From Luteimonas rhizosphaerae (GTDB lineage Bacteria; Pseudomonadota; Gammaproteobacteria; Xanthomonadales; Xanthomonadaceae), in NCBI RefSeq assembly GCF_002849595.1, contig NZ_NRQR01000020.1, forward strand, positions 186,001-250,000: DNA of 64,000 nucleotides, read 5' to 3'. A program made the position numbers and the translations under genes. Shown piece by piece: positions 37,514 to 48,297 of this stretch. The notes beneath the pieces are model-generated. The model was not told the DNA's origin. It searched no databases and worked only from the letters and a program-made list of their open reading frames with translations. The number at the start of each line of letters is the position of its first letter. The stretch's first letter is position 1.

Positions 37514-39604
37514 GTGCCCTATTCCTCCTGTTGTGCCGGCCCGCGCACGCATGCGCTGACCTTGTCCCTGCTCGCCGTGCTGTGCGCCCCCGTCGCGGCG
37601 CAGACGCGCCCCGTCGATTCCGCTGAGACGCCCGCGTCCGACGCGGCGCCACCTGCGCCGCGCACGATTCGCGATGCCGCCGCGTTGCAGGCTCTGGAAC
37701 AGCGGCTCGCCCGTGACTCCGGCGACGACGACGCCTACCGCCTACGCGCGCTGACGCTGGCCGATCTCGGCAGCTCGATGCTCGCCGCGGAGGCCGTCGC
37801 CGCGCGCCCGGATCTGTTCGCGACCCACCAGATCGAACGCATCGAGGGCGACGCGATCGCCCGCCAGATCGGCTGGGGTCGGGTCGAACCCGAAACCCCG
37901 GCCCAGCGCCTCGACGAAGCCGAGGCCGCGCTCGAGGCCCTGCGCACCCTGCAGCGCGAGTCGCCGCGCCAGACCAACTGGGAACGCACCCGCCTGCGGG
38001 TCGACGCACTGTCGGCGCTCAACCGACTGCAGCGCCACCAGGAGGTCGTCGACGGCTACGACGCACTGCTGGCCGAGGGCATCGACGTGCCTGCCTACGC
38101 CCTCGGCACGGTCGGCGATTCGCTGCTCGCGCTGCGCCGCCCGGAAGACGCGTCGCGGGTGCTCGAGGCCGCGGTCGAACACCAGCCCGACGACGTCAAC
38201 GCGCGGATCCTGCTGGCCTACGCCTGGATGGAGCAGGAGCGGTTCGACCTCGCGATGCCGCTGTTCGAATCGCTGGCGGCGTCGCAGCCGGCGTGGCCGC
38301 GCCAGCCCGGTGCCCGCACCGGTTACGAGAACTGGGACCGCTACAGCGCCGACGTGAATCTGGCGCTCGCGCACTCCTACGCCAACGACCAGGCCCGCGC
38401 CGAGGCGATGCTGCAGGCGCTGGGCCACATCGGGCCGGCGAACCCGGGCCTGCAGGCGGCGATCGGCGCGGTGGAAGCGCGGCGTCGCCGGCCCGCGGCC
38501 GCGCTGGAGCGCTACGGAATGGCGTTGACCGCGGATCCGCAGGATCGCGACGCGCTCGCCGGCCGGGTCGGCGCGTTGACCGCGCTCGATCGCATCGACG
38601 CCGCACGCGATGCCTACGCCGTGCTCGATGCGACCTACCCCGACGATCCGCGCCTCGTGCGCATCGAAGACGCGCTCGACCGCCACCGCGGCGTGCAGGC
38701 CACGCTGTCGGCGAACCGCGGGCGCAGCCGGGCGCGCGATGGCGGCAGCCCGCAGTCGCCGTTCGGCAGCCGCGATGGCGGCTATGCGCTCGACGTGCGG
38801 TCGCCGCTGCTCGACGACCGCTGGCGCGTCGGCGTGCTGGCACAGGACACCTGGGCGGATTTCGGCGCCGACACCCAGGCCGCGCGCACCCGCTATCGCA
38901 GCGTCGGCGTCGGCGGCTATTACCGTCACGACCGGCTCGGCGCATCGGCGACCGTCTCACGCGTCAGCGATGCCGACGACCGGGGCGCGATCGCGTGGAC
39001 CGTCGCTGGCGACTGGCGCGCCTCCGACGCCTGGCGCATCGGCGCGGCGGTCGCGCGCCTCGATCCACAGGCGTCGCTGCAGGCACGCCGGCTCGGCATC
39101 ACCGCCGACAGCCTGACGCTGTCGGCCGCGTGGACGCCGAGCGACACCGTCGGCATCGACGCGCGCGTCGCACGGCTGCGCTACGAGGACGGCAACCGCC
39201 GCGACCAGCTCGGCATCGATGCGACGCGCCGCCTGCTCAGCCGGCCGCACCTGATGATCGACGGGCTGGCATCGGTGTACGCAGGCCGCGCCTCGCAGGG
39301 CGACCGGACGGCGTATTTCAATCCCGAACGCGACGCGTCGGCGACGCTCGGCCTGCGCGCCGACCACATCACCTGGCGTCGCTACGAGACCGCGTTCCAG
39401 CAGCGGGTCCAGATCGCCGCCGGTCCGTACTGGCAGCGCGGCCAGGCGATGCACTGGGTGCCGTCGCTGGGGTATCGCCATCTGTGGCGCCGCGACGGCC
39501 ACGAACTCGAATACGGCGTCGCCTGGTCGCGCCCGGTCTACGACGGCGCACGCGAGCAACGCATCGCCTTCGATGTCGAACTGCGCTGGGGAGGTGCACG
39601 ATGA
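37514..39604 (+). CDS. pgaA: Poly-beta-1,6-N-acetylglucosamine export outer-membrane porin PgaA
   Basis: 696 residues from a GTG start. A signal peptide ends near APVAA-QT. About residues 55-390 are TPR-like helices (EDASRVLEAAVEHQPDDVNA and repeats) forming the periplasmic scaffold. From about 400 on, alternating amphipathic strands form the 16-stranded beta-barrel that exports the polymer, ending with an aromatic-rich C-terminal strand. Identification rests on the layout plus the following pgaB, pgaC and pgaD. The stop overlaps pgaB (ATGA). An ATG 13 nt earlier is in another frame. Confidence 0.9.
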   Translation: MPYSSCCAGPRTHALTLSLLAVLCAPVAAQTRPVDSAETPASDAAPPAPRTIRDAAALQALEQRLARDSGDDDAYRLRALTLADLGSSMLAAEAVAARPDLFATHQIERIEGDAIARQIGWGRVEPETPAQRLDEAEAALEALRTLQRESPRQTNWERTRLRVDALSALNRLQRHQEVVDGYDALLAEGIDVPAYALGTVGDSLLALRRPEDASRVLEAAVEHQPDDVNARILLAYAWMEQERFDLAMPLFESLAASQPAWPRQPGARTGYENWDRYSADVNLALAHSYANDQARAEAMLQALGHIGPANPGLQAAIGAVEARRRRPAAALERYGMALTADPQDRDALAGRVGALTALDRIDAARDAYAVLDATYPDDPRLVRIEDALDRHRGVQATLSANRGRSRARDGGSPQSPFGSRDGGYALDVRSPLLDDRWRVGVLAQDTWADFGADTQAARTRYRSVGVGGYYRHDRLGASATVSRVSDADDRGAIAWTVAGDWRASDAWRIGAAVARLDPQASLQARRLGITADSLTLSAAWTPSDTVGIDARVARLRYEDGNRRDQLGIDATRRLLSRPHLMIDGLASVYAGRASQGDRTAYFNPERDASATLGLRADHITWRRYETAFQQRVQIAAGPYWQRGQAMHWVPSLGYRHLWRRDGHELEYGVAWSRPVYDGAREQRIAFDVELRWGGAR

Positions 39605-41496
39605 ATCCGATCCGATCGCGGCCCTGGATGCTGGCCCTGCTGCTGGCGCTGGGGCTGCTCGCGCCCGCCGCGCAGGCATCGCTGCTGGTCCTGAGCTACC
39701 ACGACATCCGCGACGACGTCGCCGCGAAGGGCGATCCCGATGCCTACGCGGTCTCGACGACCAACTTCGCCCAGCACCTCGACTGGTTGCATGCGCACGA
39801 CTACCGACCGGTCAGCGTGCAGGCAGTGCTCGACGCCCGCGCCGGCGGCGCGCCGCTGCCCGACAAGGCGGTGCTGCTGACCTTCGACGACGGCCTGCGC
39901 AGCGTCTACACGCATGCGTTCCCGCTGCTGCGCGCCTACGGCTATCCGGCGCTGGTCGCGCCGGTCACCGGCTGGATGGACCTGCCCGCGGACGGTGTGG
40001 TGCCCTACGGGCCGCGCGACTTCACCCGAGACGACTTCCTGACCTGGGACCAGCTACGCGAGATGCAGGACAGCGGGCTGGTCGAGGTCGGGTCGCACAG
40101 CCACGATCTACACCGCGGCGTGCCGGGCAATCCCTTCGGCAACCAGACGCCGGCCGCGGTCACGCGCATCTGGGATGCGGCGACCGGTTACGAAACCGAG
40201 GCCGCCTACCGCGCGCGGATCGCGGCCGACCTGCAGACCAGCCGCGATGCGCTCGCGCGCCATCTCGACCGCGCACCGCGCGTCATCGTCTGGCCCTATG
40301 CGGCCTACAACGGCGTGACCAACGCGATCGCCGGCGACATGGGCATGGTCCTGTCGTTCGATCTCGAGGGCCGCTCGCAGGAGGCCGATCTCGGCCAGCA
40401 GGGCGAGGACAGCGCCGACCAGAACGCGCTCGGCAGCCTCGGGCGCCTGCTCATCCATCGCAACCCGGACGTGCGCGACCTGGCCGGCGAGCTGCGCCGC
40501 GACCTGTCGCTGGACGGCGTGCGCGCGATCCAGGTGGACCTGGACTACGTGTACGACGCGGACGCCGCGCAGATGGCGCGCAACCTCGACCAGCTGGTCC
40601 AGCGCATCCAGGACATCGGCCCCAGCCATGTGTTCCTGCAGGCGTTCGCCGATCCCGACGGCGACGGCGCCGCCGAAGCGCTGTACTTCCCGAACCGCCA
40701 CCTGCCGATGCGCGCGGACCTGTTCAACCGCGTCGCCTGGCAGCTGCGCACCCGCGCCCAGGTGCGCGTGTTCGCCTGGCTGCCGGTGCTCGGCTTCGAG
40801 CTCGCCGACACCGACCTGCAGCGCGAGCTGCAGATCGCGGCGCGCAATCCGGCCGAGATCCCGCGACTCAATCCCGGCGATCCACGCACCCGCGCGATCG
40901 TCGGCGAGCTCTACGCCGATCTCGCCGCGAACAGCTACTTCGACGGCCTGCTGTTCCACGACGACGCCTACCTGCGCGACGACGAGGTGCCCGCCTACGG
41001 CGATGGCGACCCGGCGCAGCGCACGGCCGGCCTGATCGACTTCACCCTCGCGCTGCAGGCGGAAGCCGAGCGCTGGCGCCCGAAGCTGGTGACGGCGCGC
41101 AACCTGTTCGCGCGGCCGGTGCTCGAGCCCGCGTCGGAAGCCTGGTTCGCACAGGACCTCGAAGCGTTCCACCGTGCCTACGACATCACCGCGCTGATGG
41201 CGATGCCGCAACTGGAAGGCGCCGCCGATCCGGCGCGCTGGATGCGCGACCTCGTCGACGCGGTCGCGGCGACGCCGCGCGGCCTCGAGAAGACGCTGTT
41301 CGAACTGCAGACCGTCGACTGGCGCGACGGCACGTCGATTCCCGGCGAGACGCTGCGGGCGCAGGCCCGCATGCTGCGCGCCGCCGGCGTGCGCCACCTG
41401 GGCTACTACCCCGACGATTTCCCGCGGGACCATCCCGCCCTGCCCGATGCGCGCGATGCGATGTCGGCGCGTGAATTCCCGTACCTGGAGCGTTGA
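39601..41496 (+). CDS. pgaB: Poly-beta-1,6-N-acetylglucosamine N-deacetylase PgaB
   Basis: 631 residues. A signal peptide is followed by a NodB-type deacetylase domain: LSYHDI, TFDDG (94-98, catalytic Asp and metal Asp) and HSHDLH (166-171, metal histidines), then a C-terminal glycoside-hydrolase-like domain (AIQVDLDYVYD, FLQAFADPDGDG, YFDGLLFHDDAYL) that binds or cuts the polymer. It deacetylates part of the polymer in the periplasm so that PgaA can export it. The signal peptide (LGLLAPAAQAS) has no lipobox cysteine, unlike E. coli PgaB, so it may be soluble. Confidence 0.95.
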   Translation: MNPIRSRPWMLALLLALGLLAPAAQASLLVLSYHDIRDDVAAKGDPDAYAVSTTNFAQHLDWLHAHDYRPVSVQAVLDARAGGAPLPDKAVLLTFDDGLRSVYTHAFPLLRAYGYPALVAPVTGWMDLPADGVVPYGPRDFTRDDFLTWDQLREMQDSGLVEVGSHSHDLHRGVPGNPFGNQTPAAVTRIWDAATGYETEAAYRARIAADLQTSRDALARHLDRAPRVIVWPYAAYNGVTNAIAGDMGMVLSFDLEGRSQEADLGQQGEDSADQNALGSLGRLLIHRNPDVRDLAGELRRDLSLDGVRAIQVDLDYVYDADAAQMARNLDQLVQRIQDIGPSHVFLQAFADPDGDGAAEALYFPNRHLPMRADLFNRVAWQLRTRAQVRVFAWLPVLGFELADTDLQRELQIAARNPAEIPRLNPGDPRTRAIVGELYADLAANSYFDGLLFHDDAYLRDDEVPAYGDGDPAQRTAGLIDFTLALQAEAERWRPKLVTARNLFARPVLEPASEAWFAQDLEAFHRAYDITALMAMPQLEGAADPARWMRDLVDAVAATPRGLEKTLFELQTVDWRDGTSIPGETLRAQARMLRAAGVRHLGYYPDDFPRDHPALPDARDAMSAREFPYLER

Positions 41497-41498
41497 GC

Positions 41499-42758
41499 AT
41501 GACCTGGTCGACGCTGCCGCTGACGACGTGGCTCTTCAACTTCGCCTTCTTCTATCCGATCGTCATGGCGTTCGTGTGGATGACCGGCGGCCTCTATTAC
41601 TACCTGCGCCGCGAACGCAAGGAACCACTGCCCGATGCGCCGCCGCCGATGGCGTCGATGCCGTTCGTGTCGATCCTCGTGCCGTGCTTCAACGAGGAGG
41701 AACACATCGCGACGACGATCGCCGCGCTGTCGTCCCAGGTCTATGGCGACTTCGAGATCGTCGCCGTCGACGACGGCAGCACCGACCGCACCGCCGAAGT
41801 CCTCGACGCGCTGGTCGCCGACCACCCGCGGCTGCGCGTGGTGCACCTGGCGCAGAACCAGGGCAAGGCCAACGCGCTGCGGATCGCGACGCTGGCGGCG
41901 ACGTCGGAATACCTGGTCTGCGTCGATGCCGACGCGGTGCTCGAACCGCATGCGATGCGCTGGATGGTCGGGCACCTGATCGACGGGCCGCGCGTCGGCG
42001 CCGTCACCGGCAACCCGCGCGTGCGCAACCGCACCACGCTGATGGGCCGCATGCAGATCGGCGAATTCTCCGCGATCATCGGCCTGATCAAGCGCGCGCA
42101 GCGCACCTACGGCCGGCTGTTCACCGTGTCCGGGGTGATCTGCGCATTCCGCCGCACCGCGCTGCACGATGTCGGCTACTGGTCCGACACGATGGTCACC
42201 GAGGACATCGACATTTCCTGGCGCCTGCAGATGGCGCACTGGGACATCCGCTACGAACCCAACGCGCTGTGCTGGATCCTGATGCCCGAGACCATCCGCG
42301 GCCTGTGGTCGCAGCGCCTGCGCTGGGCCTGCGGCGGCGTCGAGGTGCTGCTCAACCACGGCCGCGGCGTGCTGGCGTGGAAGAAGCGCCGCATGTGGGG
42401 CGTGCTGCTCGAATACCTGCTGAGCCTGGCCTGGGCCTACGTGATGCTGACGATCATGCTGCTGTGGCTGGTCGGCCTGTTCGTCACCGTGCCGCCGTCG
42501 CTGCACGTCGACACCATCCTGCCGCGCTGGCACGGCGTGGTGCTGGCGGTGGTCTGCCTGCTGCAGTTCGCCACCAGCCTGATGATCGAGCGTCGCTACG
42601 AACGCAAGATGGCCCGGCATTTCTACTGGGTGATCTGGTACCCGATCGCGTTCTGGATGCTCGGCATGCTGACCGCGGTCATCGCCTTCCCCCGCACCGT
42701 GCTGCGCCGTCGCCGGCGCGCGGTGTGGACCAGTCCCGACCGCGGAGCACGCGCATGA
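41499..42758 (+). CDS. pgaC: Poly-beta-1,6-N-acetylglucosamine synthase PgaC
   Basis: 419 residues, a processive inner-membrane family 2 glycosyltransferase. The catalytic motifs are VDDGSTD, VDADAVLEP, TEDIDISWRLQ and the QRLRWACGG (QxxRW) motif. One or two helices precede and four follow the catalytic domain. It polymerises UDP-GlcNAc and needs PgaD and c-di-GMP. The ATG at 41499 follows GGAG spacing and the pgaB stop by 2 nt. Confidence 0.96.
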   Translation: MTWSTLPLTTWLFNFAFFYPIVMAFVWMTGGLYYYLRRERKEPLPDAPPPMASMPFVSILVPCFNEEEHIATTIAALSSQVYGDFEIVAVDDGSTDRTAEVLDALVADHPRLRVVHLAQNQGKANALRIATLAATSEYLVCVDADAVLEPHAMRWMVGHLIDGPRVGAVTGNPRVRNRTTLMGRMQIGEFSAIIGLIKRAQRTYGRLFTVSGVICAFRRTALHDVGYWSDTMVTEDIDISWRLQMAHWDIRYEPNALCWILMPETIRGLWSQRLRWACGGVEVLLNHGRGVLAWKKRRMWGVLLEYLLSLAWAYVMLTIMLLWLVGLFVTVPPSLHVDTILPRWHGVVLAVVCLLQFATSLMIERRYERKMARHFYWVIWYPIAFWMLGMLTAVIAFPRTVLRRRRRAVWTSPDRGARA

Positions 42759-43201
42759 CGCCGCCGATCATCGACCACAGCCGCGAGCGCAGCCGCGGCC
42801 GCCGCACCGCGGCGAGCATGCTCACCGCCGCCGCGTGGGGCCTGTACGCCTGGCTGTGGGTGCCGCTGATCACGCTGCTGGCGTGGTTCCTCGGCGTGCG
42901 CACCGCGTACGTGCAGCTGTACATGACCCACAACGTCATCGATCCCTTCCTGCTGCTGGCACTGCCGATCATCGCCGTGGGCTGCGCCATCCTGTTGATC
43001 GCCTGGGCCGAGTACAACCGCGCGCGCTTCGGCAAGCGCGACCGCCGCGGCCATCGCCCCGACATCGACGACGACGCCGTCCGCACCGCGCTCGGCGCCA
43101 CGGCGCTGCTGGCCGGCAAGCTGCGCGGCGCGCGGATCGTCACCGTGTCGGTCGACGAGGATGCACGGCCGATCGCGGCGACCCGTCCCGGCGAAATGTG
43201 A
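42755..43201 (+). CDS. pgaD: PgaD, accessory subunit of the poly-N-acetylglucosamine synthase
   Basis: 148 residues with two transmembrane helices (WGLYAWLWVPLITLLAWFLG and PFLLLALPIIAVGCAILLI) and a cytoplasmic tail containing EYNRARFGKRDRR. This matches the PgaD architecture. In E. coli, PgaC and PgaD jointly bind c-di-GMP. It overlaps pgaC by ATGA and ends the operon, converging on proA. Confidence 0.9.
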   Translation: MTPPIIDHSRERSRGRRTAASMLTAAAWGLYAWLWVPLITLLAWFLGVRTAYVQLYMTHNVIDPFLLLALPIIAVGCAILLIAWAEYNRARFGKRDRRGHRPDIDDDAVRTALGATALLAGKLRGARIVTVSVDEDARPIAATRPGEM

Positions 43202-43223
43202 GCGCGCGTGTCGGCGCCCCTTC

Positions 43224-44480
43224 TCAGGCGCCGAGGTTGCGCACCTGGCCGTCGCCGCGCACGACGAAGCGCTCGACGGTCAGCGCCTCCAGGCCCATCG
43301 GCCCGTAGGCATGCAGCCGCGTCGTCGAGATGCCGATCTCCGCGCCCAGCCCCAGCTCGCCGCCGTCGCTGAAACGCGACGAGGCGTTGACCATGACCAC
43401 CGCGGCGCGCAGCGCGTCGATGAAGCGGCGTGCGCTGGCGTCGTCGCGGGTGGCGATGACTTCGGTGTGGTCGGAGCCGAACCGGCGGATGTGCGCGATC
43501 GCCGCGTCCAGCGAATCGACGACGCGCACCGCGATCACCAGGTCCAGGAATTCCGCCGCGTAATCGTCGTCGCCGGCCGGCGCGACGTCGCGGGCGACGG
43601 CTTGCGTGCGCGCGTCGCCGCGGACCTCGACGCCGTGCGCGCGCAGCGCCGCGATCGCCGCGGGCAGGAAGGTATCGGCGATGTCCGCATGCACCAGCAG
43701 CGTTTCCAGCGCATTGCAGGCGCTCGGCTTGCCGACCTTGCCGTCGACCAGCAGGCGCAGCGCCAGAGCGGGGTCGGCGCTGGCATCGACGAACAGATGG
43801 CAGACGCCCTTGTAGTGCTTGATGACCGGCACCCGCGCGTGTTCGGCGACGAAGCGGATCAGGCCTTCCCCACCGCGCGGGATCGCCAGGTCGACGATGT
43901 CGCTGAGCTGCAGCAGGGCCAGCATGGTTTCGCGCCGCAGGTCGGTGACCAGGGTCAGCGCGGCCGCACCGATGCCGGCGGCGTCCAGGGCGCGCTGCAG
44001 CGCGGCGGCGATCGCGGTGTTGGAGTGGATCGCCTCGCTGCCGCCGCGCAGGATCACGCCGTTGCCGGCCTTGATGCACAGCGCCGCCGCATCGGCGGTC
44101 ACATTGGGGCGCGCCTCGTAGATCATCGCGATGACGCCCAGCGGCACGCGGACCTTCTCGACCGCGATCCCGTTCGGACGCACATCGCGGCGCGTGGTCT
44201 GGCCGACGGGATCCGGCAGCGCCGCGACCGCGCGCACCGATGCCGCCACCGCCGCGAGGCGGCCCGCATCGAGCGCCAGGCGGTCGAGCATCGCGCGGCC
44301 CGTCCCGGCCGCGCGCGCGGCGGCGACGTCCTGCGCGTTGGCGGCGAGGATCGCGTCGGCATCGGCGTCGAGCGCATCGGCCATCGCCAGCAGCAGCGCG
44401 TCCTTGTCGCGGGTCGACAGCTGGGCCAGCGCCTGGGCGGCGTCGCGGCAGGCCAGCGCGGCGGTGCGGATCTCGGACAT
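43224..44480 (-). CDS. proA: Gamma-glutamyl phosphate reductase
   Basis: 418 residues of the aldehyde-dehydrogenase superfamily. [20 protein letters not shown] and [14 protein letters not shown] are NADPH-binding elements, the catalytic cysteine is in [12 protein letters not shown], and [18 protein letters not shown] is the C-terminal signature. It reduces glutamyl-5-phosphate in proline synthesis. It follows proB by 23 nt and is the last gene of the arginine/proline cluster. Confidence 0.97.
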   Translation of the reverse strand: MSEIRTAALACRDAAQALAQLSTRDKDALLLAMADALDADADAILAANAQDVAAARAAGTGRAMLDRLALDAGRLAAVAASVRAVAALPDPVGQTTRRDVRPNGIAVEKVRVPLGVIAMIYEARPNVTADAAALCIKAGNGVILRGGSEAIHSNTAIAAALQRALDAAGIGAAALTLVTDLRRETMLALLQLSDIVDLAIPRGGEGLIRFVAEHARVPVIKHYKGVCHLFVDASADPALALRLLVDGKVGKPSACNALETLLVHADIADTFLPAAIAALRAHGVEVRGDARTQAVARDVAPAGDDDYAAEFLDLVIAVRVVDSLDAAIAHIRRFGSDHTEVIATRDDASARRFIDALRAAVVMVNASSRFSDGGELGLGAEIGISTTRLHAYGPMGLEALTVERFVVRGDGQVRNLGA

Positions 44481-44503
44481 CGCGGACTCCCTCGGCGTCG
44501 GAA

Positions 44504-45649
44504 CTACACCAGCACCAGATCGTCGCGGTGCACGATGTTCTCGCCGTAGTTGTAACCGAGCATCGCCTCGATGTCGCGCGAATGGCGGCGCGCGAGCCGG
44601 CGGATGTCGTCGGCCGAATACTGGGTGACGCCGCGCGCGACGCGTTCGGTGACGTCGCCGTCGCGGAGCACGATCTCGACCAGGTCGCCGCGGCGGAACG
44701 CGCCCTGGGCCGCGACCACGCCGCCCGGCAGCAGCGAAGCGCCCTGCTCCACGATGGCGTTCGCCGCGCCGGCATCGACGACGATCGCGCCCGGTTCCGC
44801 CGGCGCGTTCTGCAGCCAGTGCTTGCGTGCGGCGACGCGCGTGCGCAGTGCGTGGATGCGGGTGCCACGCAGGCGGTCGTGCGCCAGGCCTTCGACCACC
44901 TCGGCGCGGCGCCCGTTGAAGAGCACCGTCGCGATGCCCGCCGACGCGGCACGCTGCGCCGCCTCCAGCTTGGTCCGCATGCCGCCGGTGCCGGACGCGC
45001 TGCCGGCGCCGCCGGCGATCGCCAGCAGCGAGGCGCTCATCTTCGCGACCGCCGGCACCGGCCGGGCGTTCGGTTCGATCCGCGGATCGGCGTCGTAGAG
45101 GCCGTCGATGTCGGTGGCGATGAAGAGTACGTCGGCATCGACCAGCGCCGCGACGATCGCCGCGAGGTTGTCGTTGTCGCCGAGCTTGAGTTCATCGACC
45201 GAGACCGTGTCGTTCTCGTTGACGACCGGCAGCGCGCCATGCCGCAGCAACGCGCGCAAGGTCGCCCGCGCGTTGAGATAGCGACGGCGGTTGCGCAGAT
45301 CGTCGTGCGTCAGCAGCACCTGCGCGACCGGCCGTTCGAAGAAGCCCTGCCAGAACCCGGTCAGGCGCGCCTGGCCCAGCGCGGCCAGCGCCTGGCGCTC
45401 GGCCATCGCCGCGCCCGGCGCCAGCCCCGCCGAGAGGATCGCGCGGCCCGCGGCAACCGCGCCCGACGAGACGATGACGACCTCGCGCCCCGCGGCCTGG
45501 CTCGCGCGCACGAAGGCGGCCAGCGCCGCCGCGTATTGCGGCGACAGGCCACCGCCGTCCGCCGCCAGCAGGCTGCTGCCGACCTTCAGCACCGCGCGCC
45601 GCCACGGCGGCAGCAGCTGCTCGGCGAAGCCGGTCGGCATCGGCGTCAT
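44504..45649 (-). CDS. proB: Glutamate 5-kinase with PUA domain
   Basis: 381 residues. The amino-acid-kinase domain has [46 protein letters not shown] and [17 protein letters not shown]-terminal PUA domain runs from about residue 290 ([13 protein letters not shown]) to the end. It makes glutamyl-5-phosphate and is normally inhibited by proline. The proBA pair shares the strand and probably the transcript of the arg genes, joining two glutamate-derived pathways. Confidence 0.97.
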   Translation of the reverse strand: MTPMPTGFAEQLLPPWRRAVLKVGSSLLAADGGGLSPQYAAALAAFVRASQAAGREVVIVSSGAVAAGRAILSAGLAPGAAMAERQALAALGQARLTGFWQGFFERPVAQVLLTHDDLRNRRRYLNARATLRALLRHGALPVVNENDTVSVDELKLGDNDNLAAIVAALVDADVLFIATDIDGLYDADPRIEPNARPVPAVAKMSASLLAIAGGAGSASGTGGMRTKLEAAQRAASAGIATVLFNGRRAEVVEGLAHDRLRGTRIHALRTRVAARKHWLQNAPAEPGAIVVDAGAANAIVEQGASLLPGGVVAAQGAFRRGDLVEIVLRDGDVTERVARGVTQYSADDIRRLARRHSRDIEAMLGYNYGENIVHRDDLVLV

Positions 45650-45689
45650 CCCGGTCGCCCGGCGTGCTTCGCGGCGGGCGTCGGGCGGT

Positions 45690-45953
45690 TCACTCGCGCA
45701 CGTTCCATTCGTGCACGGTGAGTTCGGACGCGCCCTGCAGCACCAGCGGATCGCGCGCGACGATGGCCTGTGCGGCCTCCAGACTCTCGATGTTCCGCAG
45801 CAGGTAGGCGCCGCCGCTGCCGTCGCTGAAGCCGCCGGTCATCACGAGCTGACCCTCGGCGCGCAGCGACTCGAGAAACGCCGCATGCGGCGGCCCGACC
45901 GCCGGATTGAAATCCGGTCGCCGCATCGCCAGGACGAGATACCGGACACTCAC
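45690..45953 (-). CDS. YciI-like protein
   Basis: An 87-residue ferredoxin-like domain protein from a GTG start overlapping the argH stop (GTGA). [11 protein letters not shown], the [18 protein letters not shown] strand pair and the final LTVHEWNV match the YciI family, with the conserved DP motif in IVARDPLVL. Members are small enzymes or adaptors of mostly unknown role. Coupling between argH and proB suggests it is made with the arginine enzymes; function not assigned. Confidence 0.82.
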   Translation of the reverse strand: MSVRYLVLAMRRPDFNPAVGPPHAAFLESLRAEGQLVMTGGFSDGSGGAYLLRNIESLEAAQAIVARDPLVLQGASELTVHEWNVRE

Positions 45954-47245
45954 GCCAGCGCGTCCCAGCGCGCCTGCAGCAGTGCCAGGCGCAGGTCGGC
46001 CGCGCCGCCCGGCGAGGTGCGCGCCGCGAGGCTGCCTTCCGGCGTGCGGCCCGCGCCGGCGGTCTCGGTCGCCGCCGCGGCGGCCTGGTAGGCCTCGCGG
46101 AAGGGCACGCCGGCGAGCGCGGCCTCGACAGCGACGTCGGTCGCGTACATGCCCGAATCGATCGCCGCGCGCAGGCGGTCCTCGCGCCATTCCAGGTTCG
46201 CCAGCAACGCCGGCAACAGCTCCAGCGCCGCAAGGCCGCGGCCGAAGCCGTGGAAGATCGCGCCCTTGCTGCTCTGCAGGTCGCGGTGGTAGCCCGACGG
46301 CAGCGACAGCAGCTGCTCGATCTCGGTGCGGGCGGCGGCGACGCTGGCGTGCGTGGCGCGCATCAGCTCGATGACGTCGGGGTTGCGCTTGTTCGGCATG
46401 ATCGAACTGCCGGTCGTGTACTGCGCCGGCAACGCGACGAAGCCGTATTCGGCGCTGGTGAACTGCGACAGGTCCCAGGCGAGCCGGCGCAGGTCCAGCG
46501 TCGCGCCACCCAGTGCGTCGAGCGCGGCGAGTTCGAACTTGCCGCGCGACAGCTGCGCGTAGACCGGGGACACCTGCAGGCGCGCGAAGCCGAGCACGGC
46601 GGTCGTGTGGTCGCGGTCCAGCGGCAGATTGACCCCGTACCCGGCGGCGGTGCCGAGCGGATTCGCATCGATCAGCGCGAGCGTGTCGCGCGCGCGCACC
46701 GCATTGTCGATGAAGGCCTCGGCCCAGCCCGACCACCACATGCCGCCCGACGAGATCACCGCACGCTGGATGTGGGTGTAGCCGGGAATCGGCAGCTGCG
46801 CCTCGGCCTGCGCGCGGTCGAGCGCGATCTTCGCGATCTCCCGGCTCAGCGTCGCGACGCGGTCGAGCTTCTCCTTCAGCCACAGGCGCGTGGCGACCAG
46901 CACCTGGTCGTTGCGGCTGCGGCCGGTGTGGATCTTGCGGCCGGCGTCGCCCAGTCGCTCGGTCAGGCGCGCCTCGATCGCCGAATGGCCGTCCTCGAAG
47001 CGGTCGTCGAGCACGAAGGCGCCGCTGCGGAAATCCTCGCCCAGCACTGCCAGTTCGCGCTGCAGGCCGGCGAGCTCCGCGTCCGACAGGATGCCGATGC
47101 GCTGCAGGCCTTGCGCGTGCGCGCCGCTGGCGGCGATGTCGTGCAGGAAGAATTCCCGGTCCAGCACCACGTCGTTGCCGGCGAGGAAGGCCTGGATCTG
47201 AGCGTCGACCGCGACGCCGGGTTTCTGCCAGAGGAAATTGCTCAT
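45950..47245 (-). CDS. argH: Argininosuccinate lyase
   Basis: 431 residues of the fumarase/aspartase superfamily. [31 protein letters not shown] and the signature [18 protein letters not shown] with the catalytic serine are present. It splits argininosuccinate to arginine and fumarate, the last step. The ATG at 47245 is preceded by an acceptable AGGAC site. About 100 nt separate it from argC, and these contain a weak REP-like inverted repeat (CGCTTGCGCGCGATCGGG at about 47279). Confidence 0.96.
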   Translation of the reverse strand: MSNFLWQKPGVAVDAQIQAFLAGNDVVLDREFFLHDIAASGAHAQGLQRIGILSDAELAGLQRELAVLGEDFRSGAFVLDDRFEDGHSAIEARLTERLGDAGRKIHTGRSRNDQVLVATRLWLKEKLDRVATLSREIAKIALDRAQAEAQLPIPGYTHIQRAVISSGGMWWSGWAEAFIDNAVRARDTLALIDANPLGTAAGYGVNLPLDRDHTTAVLGFARLQVSPVYAQLSRGKFELAALDALGGATLDLRRLAWDLSQFTSAEYGFVALPAQYTTGSSIMPNKRNPDVIELMRATHASVAAARTEIEQLLSLPSGYHRDLQSSKGAIFHGFGRGLAALELLPALLANLEWREDRLRAAIDSGMYATDVAVEAALAGVPFREAYQAAAAATETAGAGRTPEGSLAARTSPGGAADLRLALLQARWDALA

Positions 47246-47343
47246 GTCGGAACGTCCTGTTGGATCTGCATGGAAACGCGCTTGCGCGCGATCGGGCGAC
47301 TGGTGAAGTCTGTTGCGCGCTTCTGTGCGCGCCAGGAACATCG

Positions 47344-48297
47344 TCAGTGCGGGATCGCGGTCAGTTCATCGAAACCGAACGCGAGGTTGAGGTTCTGCAT
47401 CGCCTGCGTCGCCGCGCCCTTGAGCAGGTTGTCGAGCGTGGCGACGACGACGACGCGGCGCCCGCCCGGCGCCATCGTGACGCCGCCGATCTGCACACCG
47501 TGGCGGCCGGCGATGCGGCTGACCCAGGGCGCGTCGTCGACCAGTTCGATCAGCGGCTCGTCGCCGTAGCGCGCGGCGTACAGCGCCTGCACCGCGTCGC
47601 GCGTGGTCGGCTGCTGCAGCCACAGGTTCACCGTCATCGTGATGCCGCGGAAATGCGGCGCCACGTGCGGCATGAATTCCACCGGCACGTTGAGCTGCGT
47701 CGACACCTCGCGCTCGTGCATGTGATTGGTCAGGGCGTACGGCATCAGATTGCCCTGCAGCAGCGCGACGTTGTTCTTGTCCGACGGCGTGGTGCCTGCG
47801 CCCGAATAACCGGAGACCCCGAAGCACTGCGGCGGGCCGGCCAGCTGGTCGATCAATGGCGCGATCACCAGCTGCATCGCGGTCGCATAGCAGCCGGGAT
47901 TGCTGATGCGGCGCTGGCCGGCGTAGCGCGCCCGGGTCAGCTCCGGCAGGCCGTAGTACCAGGCCGCATCGAAGCGGTAGTCGGCCGACAGATCGACGAT
48001 GACCGTGTCGGGCGCGGCCGCGTCCAGCGCCGCGACGAACGGCGCGGCCTTGTCGTTGGGCAGCGCGAGGATCACCGCGTCGGCGCCGCGCGACGCGACC
48101 GCGTCGGCATCGAGGCTTTCGTAGCGCAGCGCACCGACGTCGGCGTCGGTGTGGTCGGCGACCGCCTGGCCGTCGAGCTCGCGCGAGGATACGAAGGCCA
48201 GCGACAGCTGCGGGTGCGCGGCGATCAGGCGGATCAGCTCCGCACCGGTGTGGCCGCGGGCGCCGACGATGCCGACGGAATGGACGGGCGTACTCAC
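47344..48297 (-). CDS. argC: N-acetyl-gamma-glutamyl-phosphate reductase
   Basis: 317 residues. [17 protein letters not shown] is the NADP-binding start, the catalytic cysteine is in [14 protein letters not shown], and [15 protein letters not shown] holds the catalytic histidine region. It starts at a GTG overlapping the stop of the GNAT gene (GTGA). It is the second reductive step after the ArgB kinase. Confidence 0.95.
   Translation of the reverse strand: MSTPVHSVGIVGARGHTGAELIRLIAAHPQLSLAFVSSRELDGQAVADHTDADVGALRYESLDADAVASRGADAVILALPNDKAAPFVAALDAAAPDTVIVDLSADYRFDAAWYYGLPELTRARYAGQRRISNPGCYATAMQLVIAPLIDQLAGPPQCFGVSGYSGAGTTPSDKNNVALLQGNLMPYALTNHMHEREVSTQLNVPVEFMPHVAPHFRGITMTVNLWLQQPTTRDAVQALYAARYGDEPLIELVDDAPWVSRIAGRHGVQIGGVTMAPGGRRVVVVATLDNLLKGAATQAMQNLNLAFGFDELTAIPH

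Noticed and set aside
47279-47336. A full REP doublet between argC and argH
   Set aside because: Only the GCGC core is present; the GTAG/GCAG heads are missing, so it was mentioned but not called.
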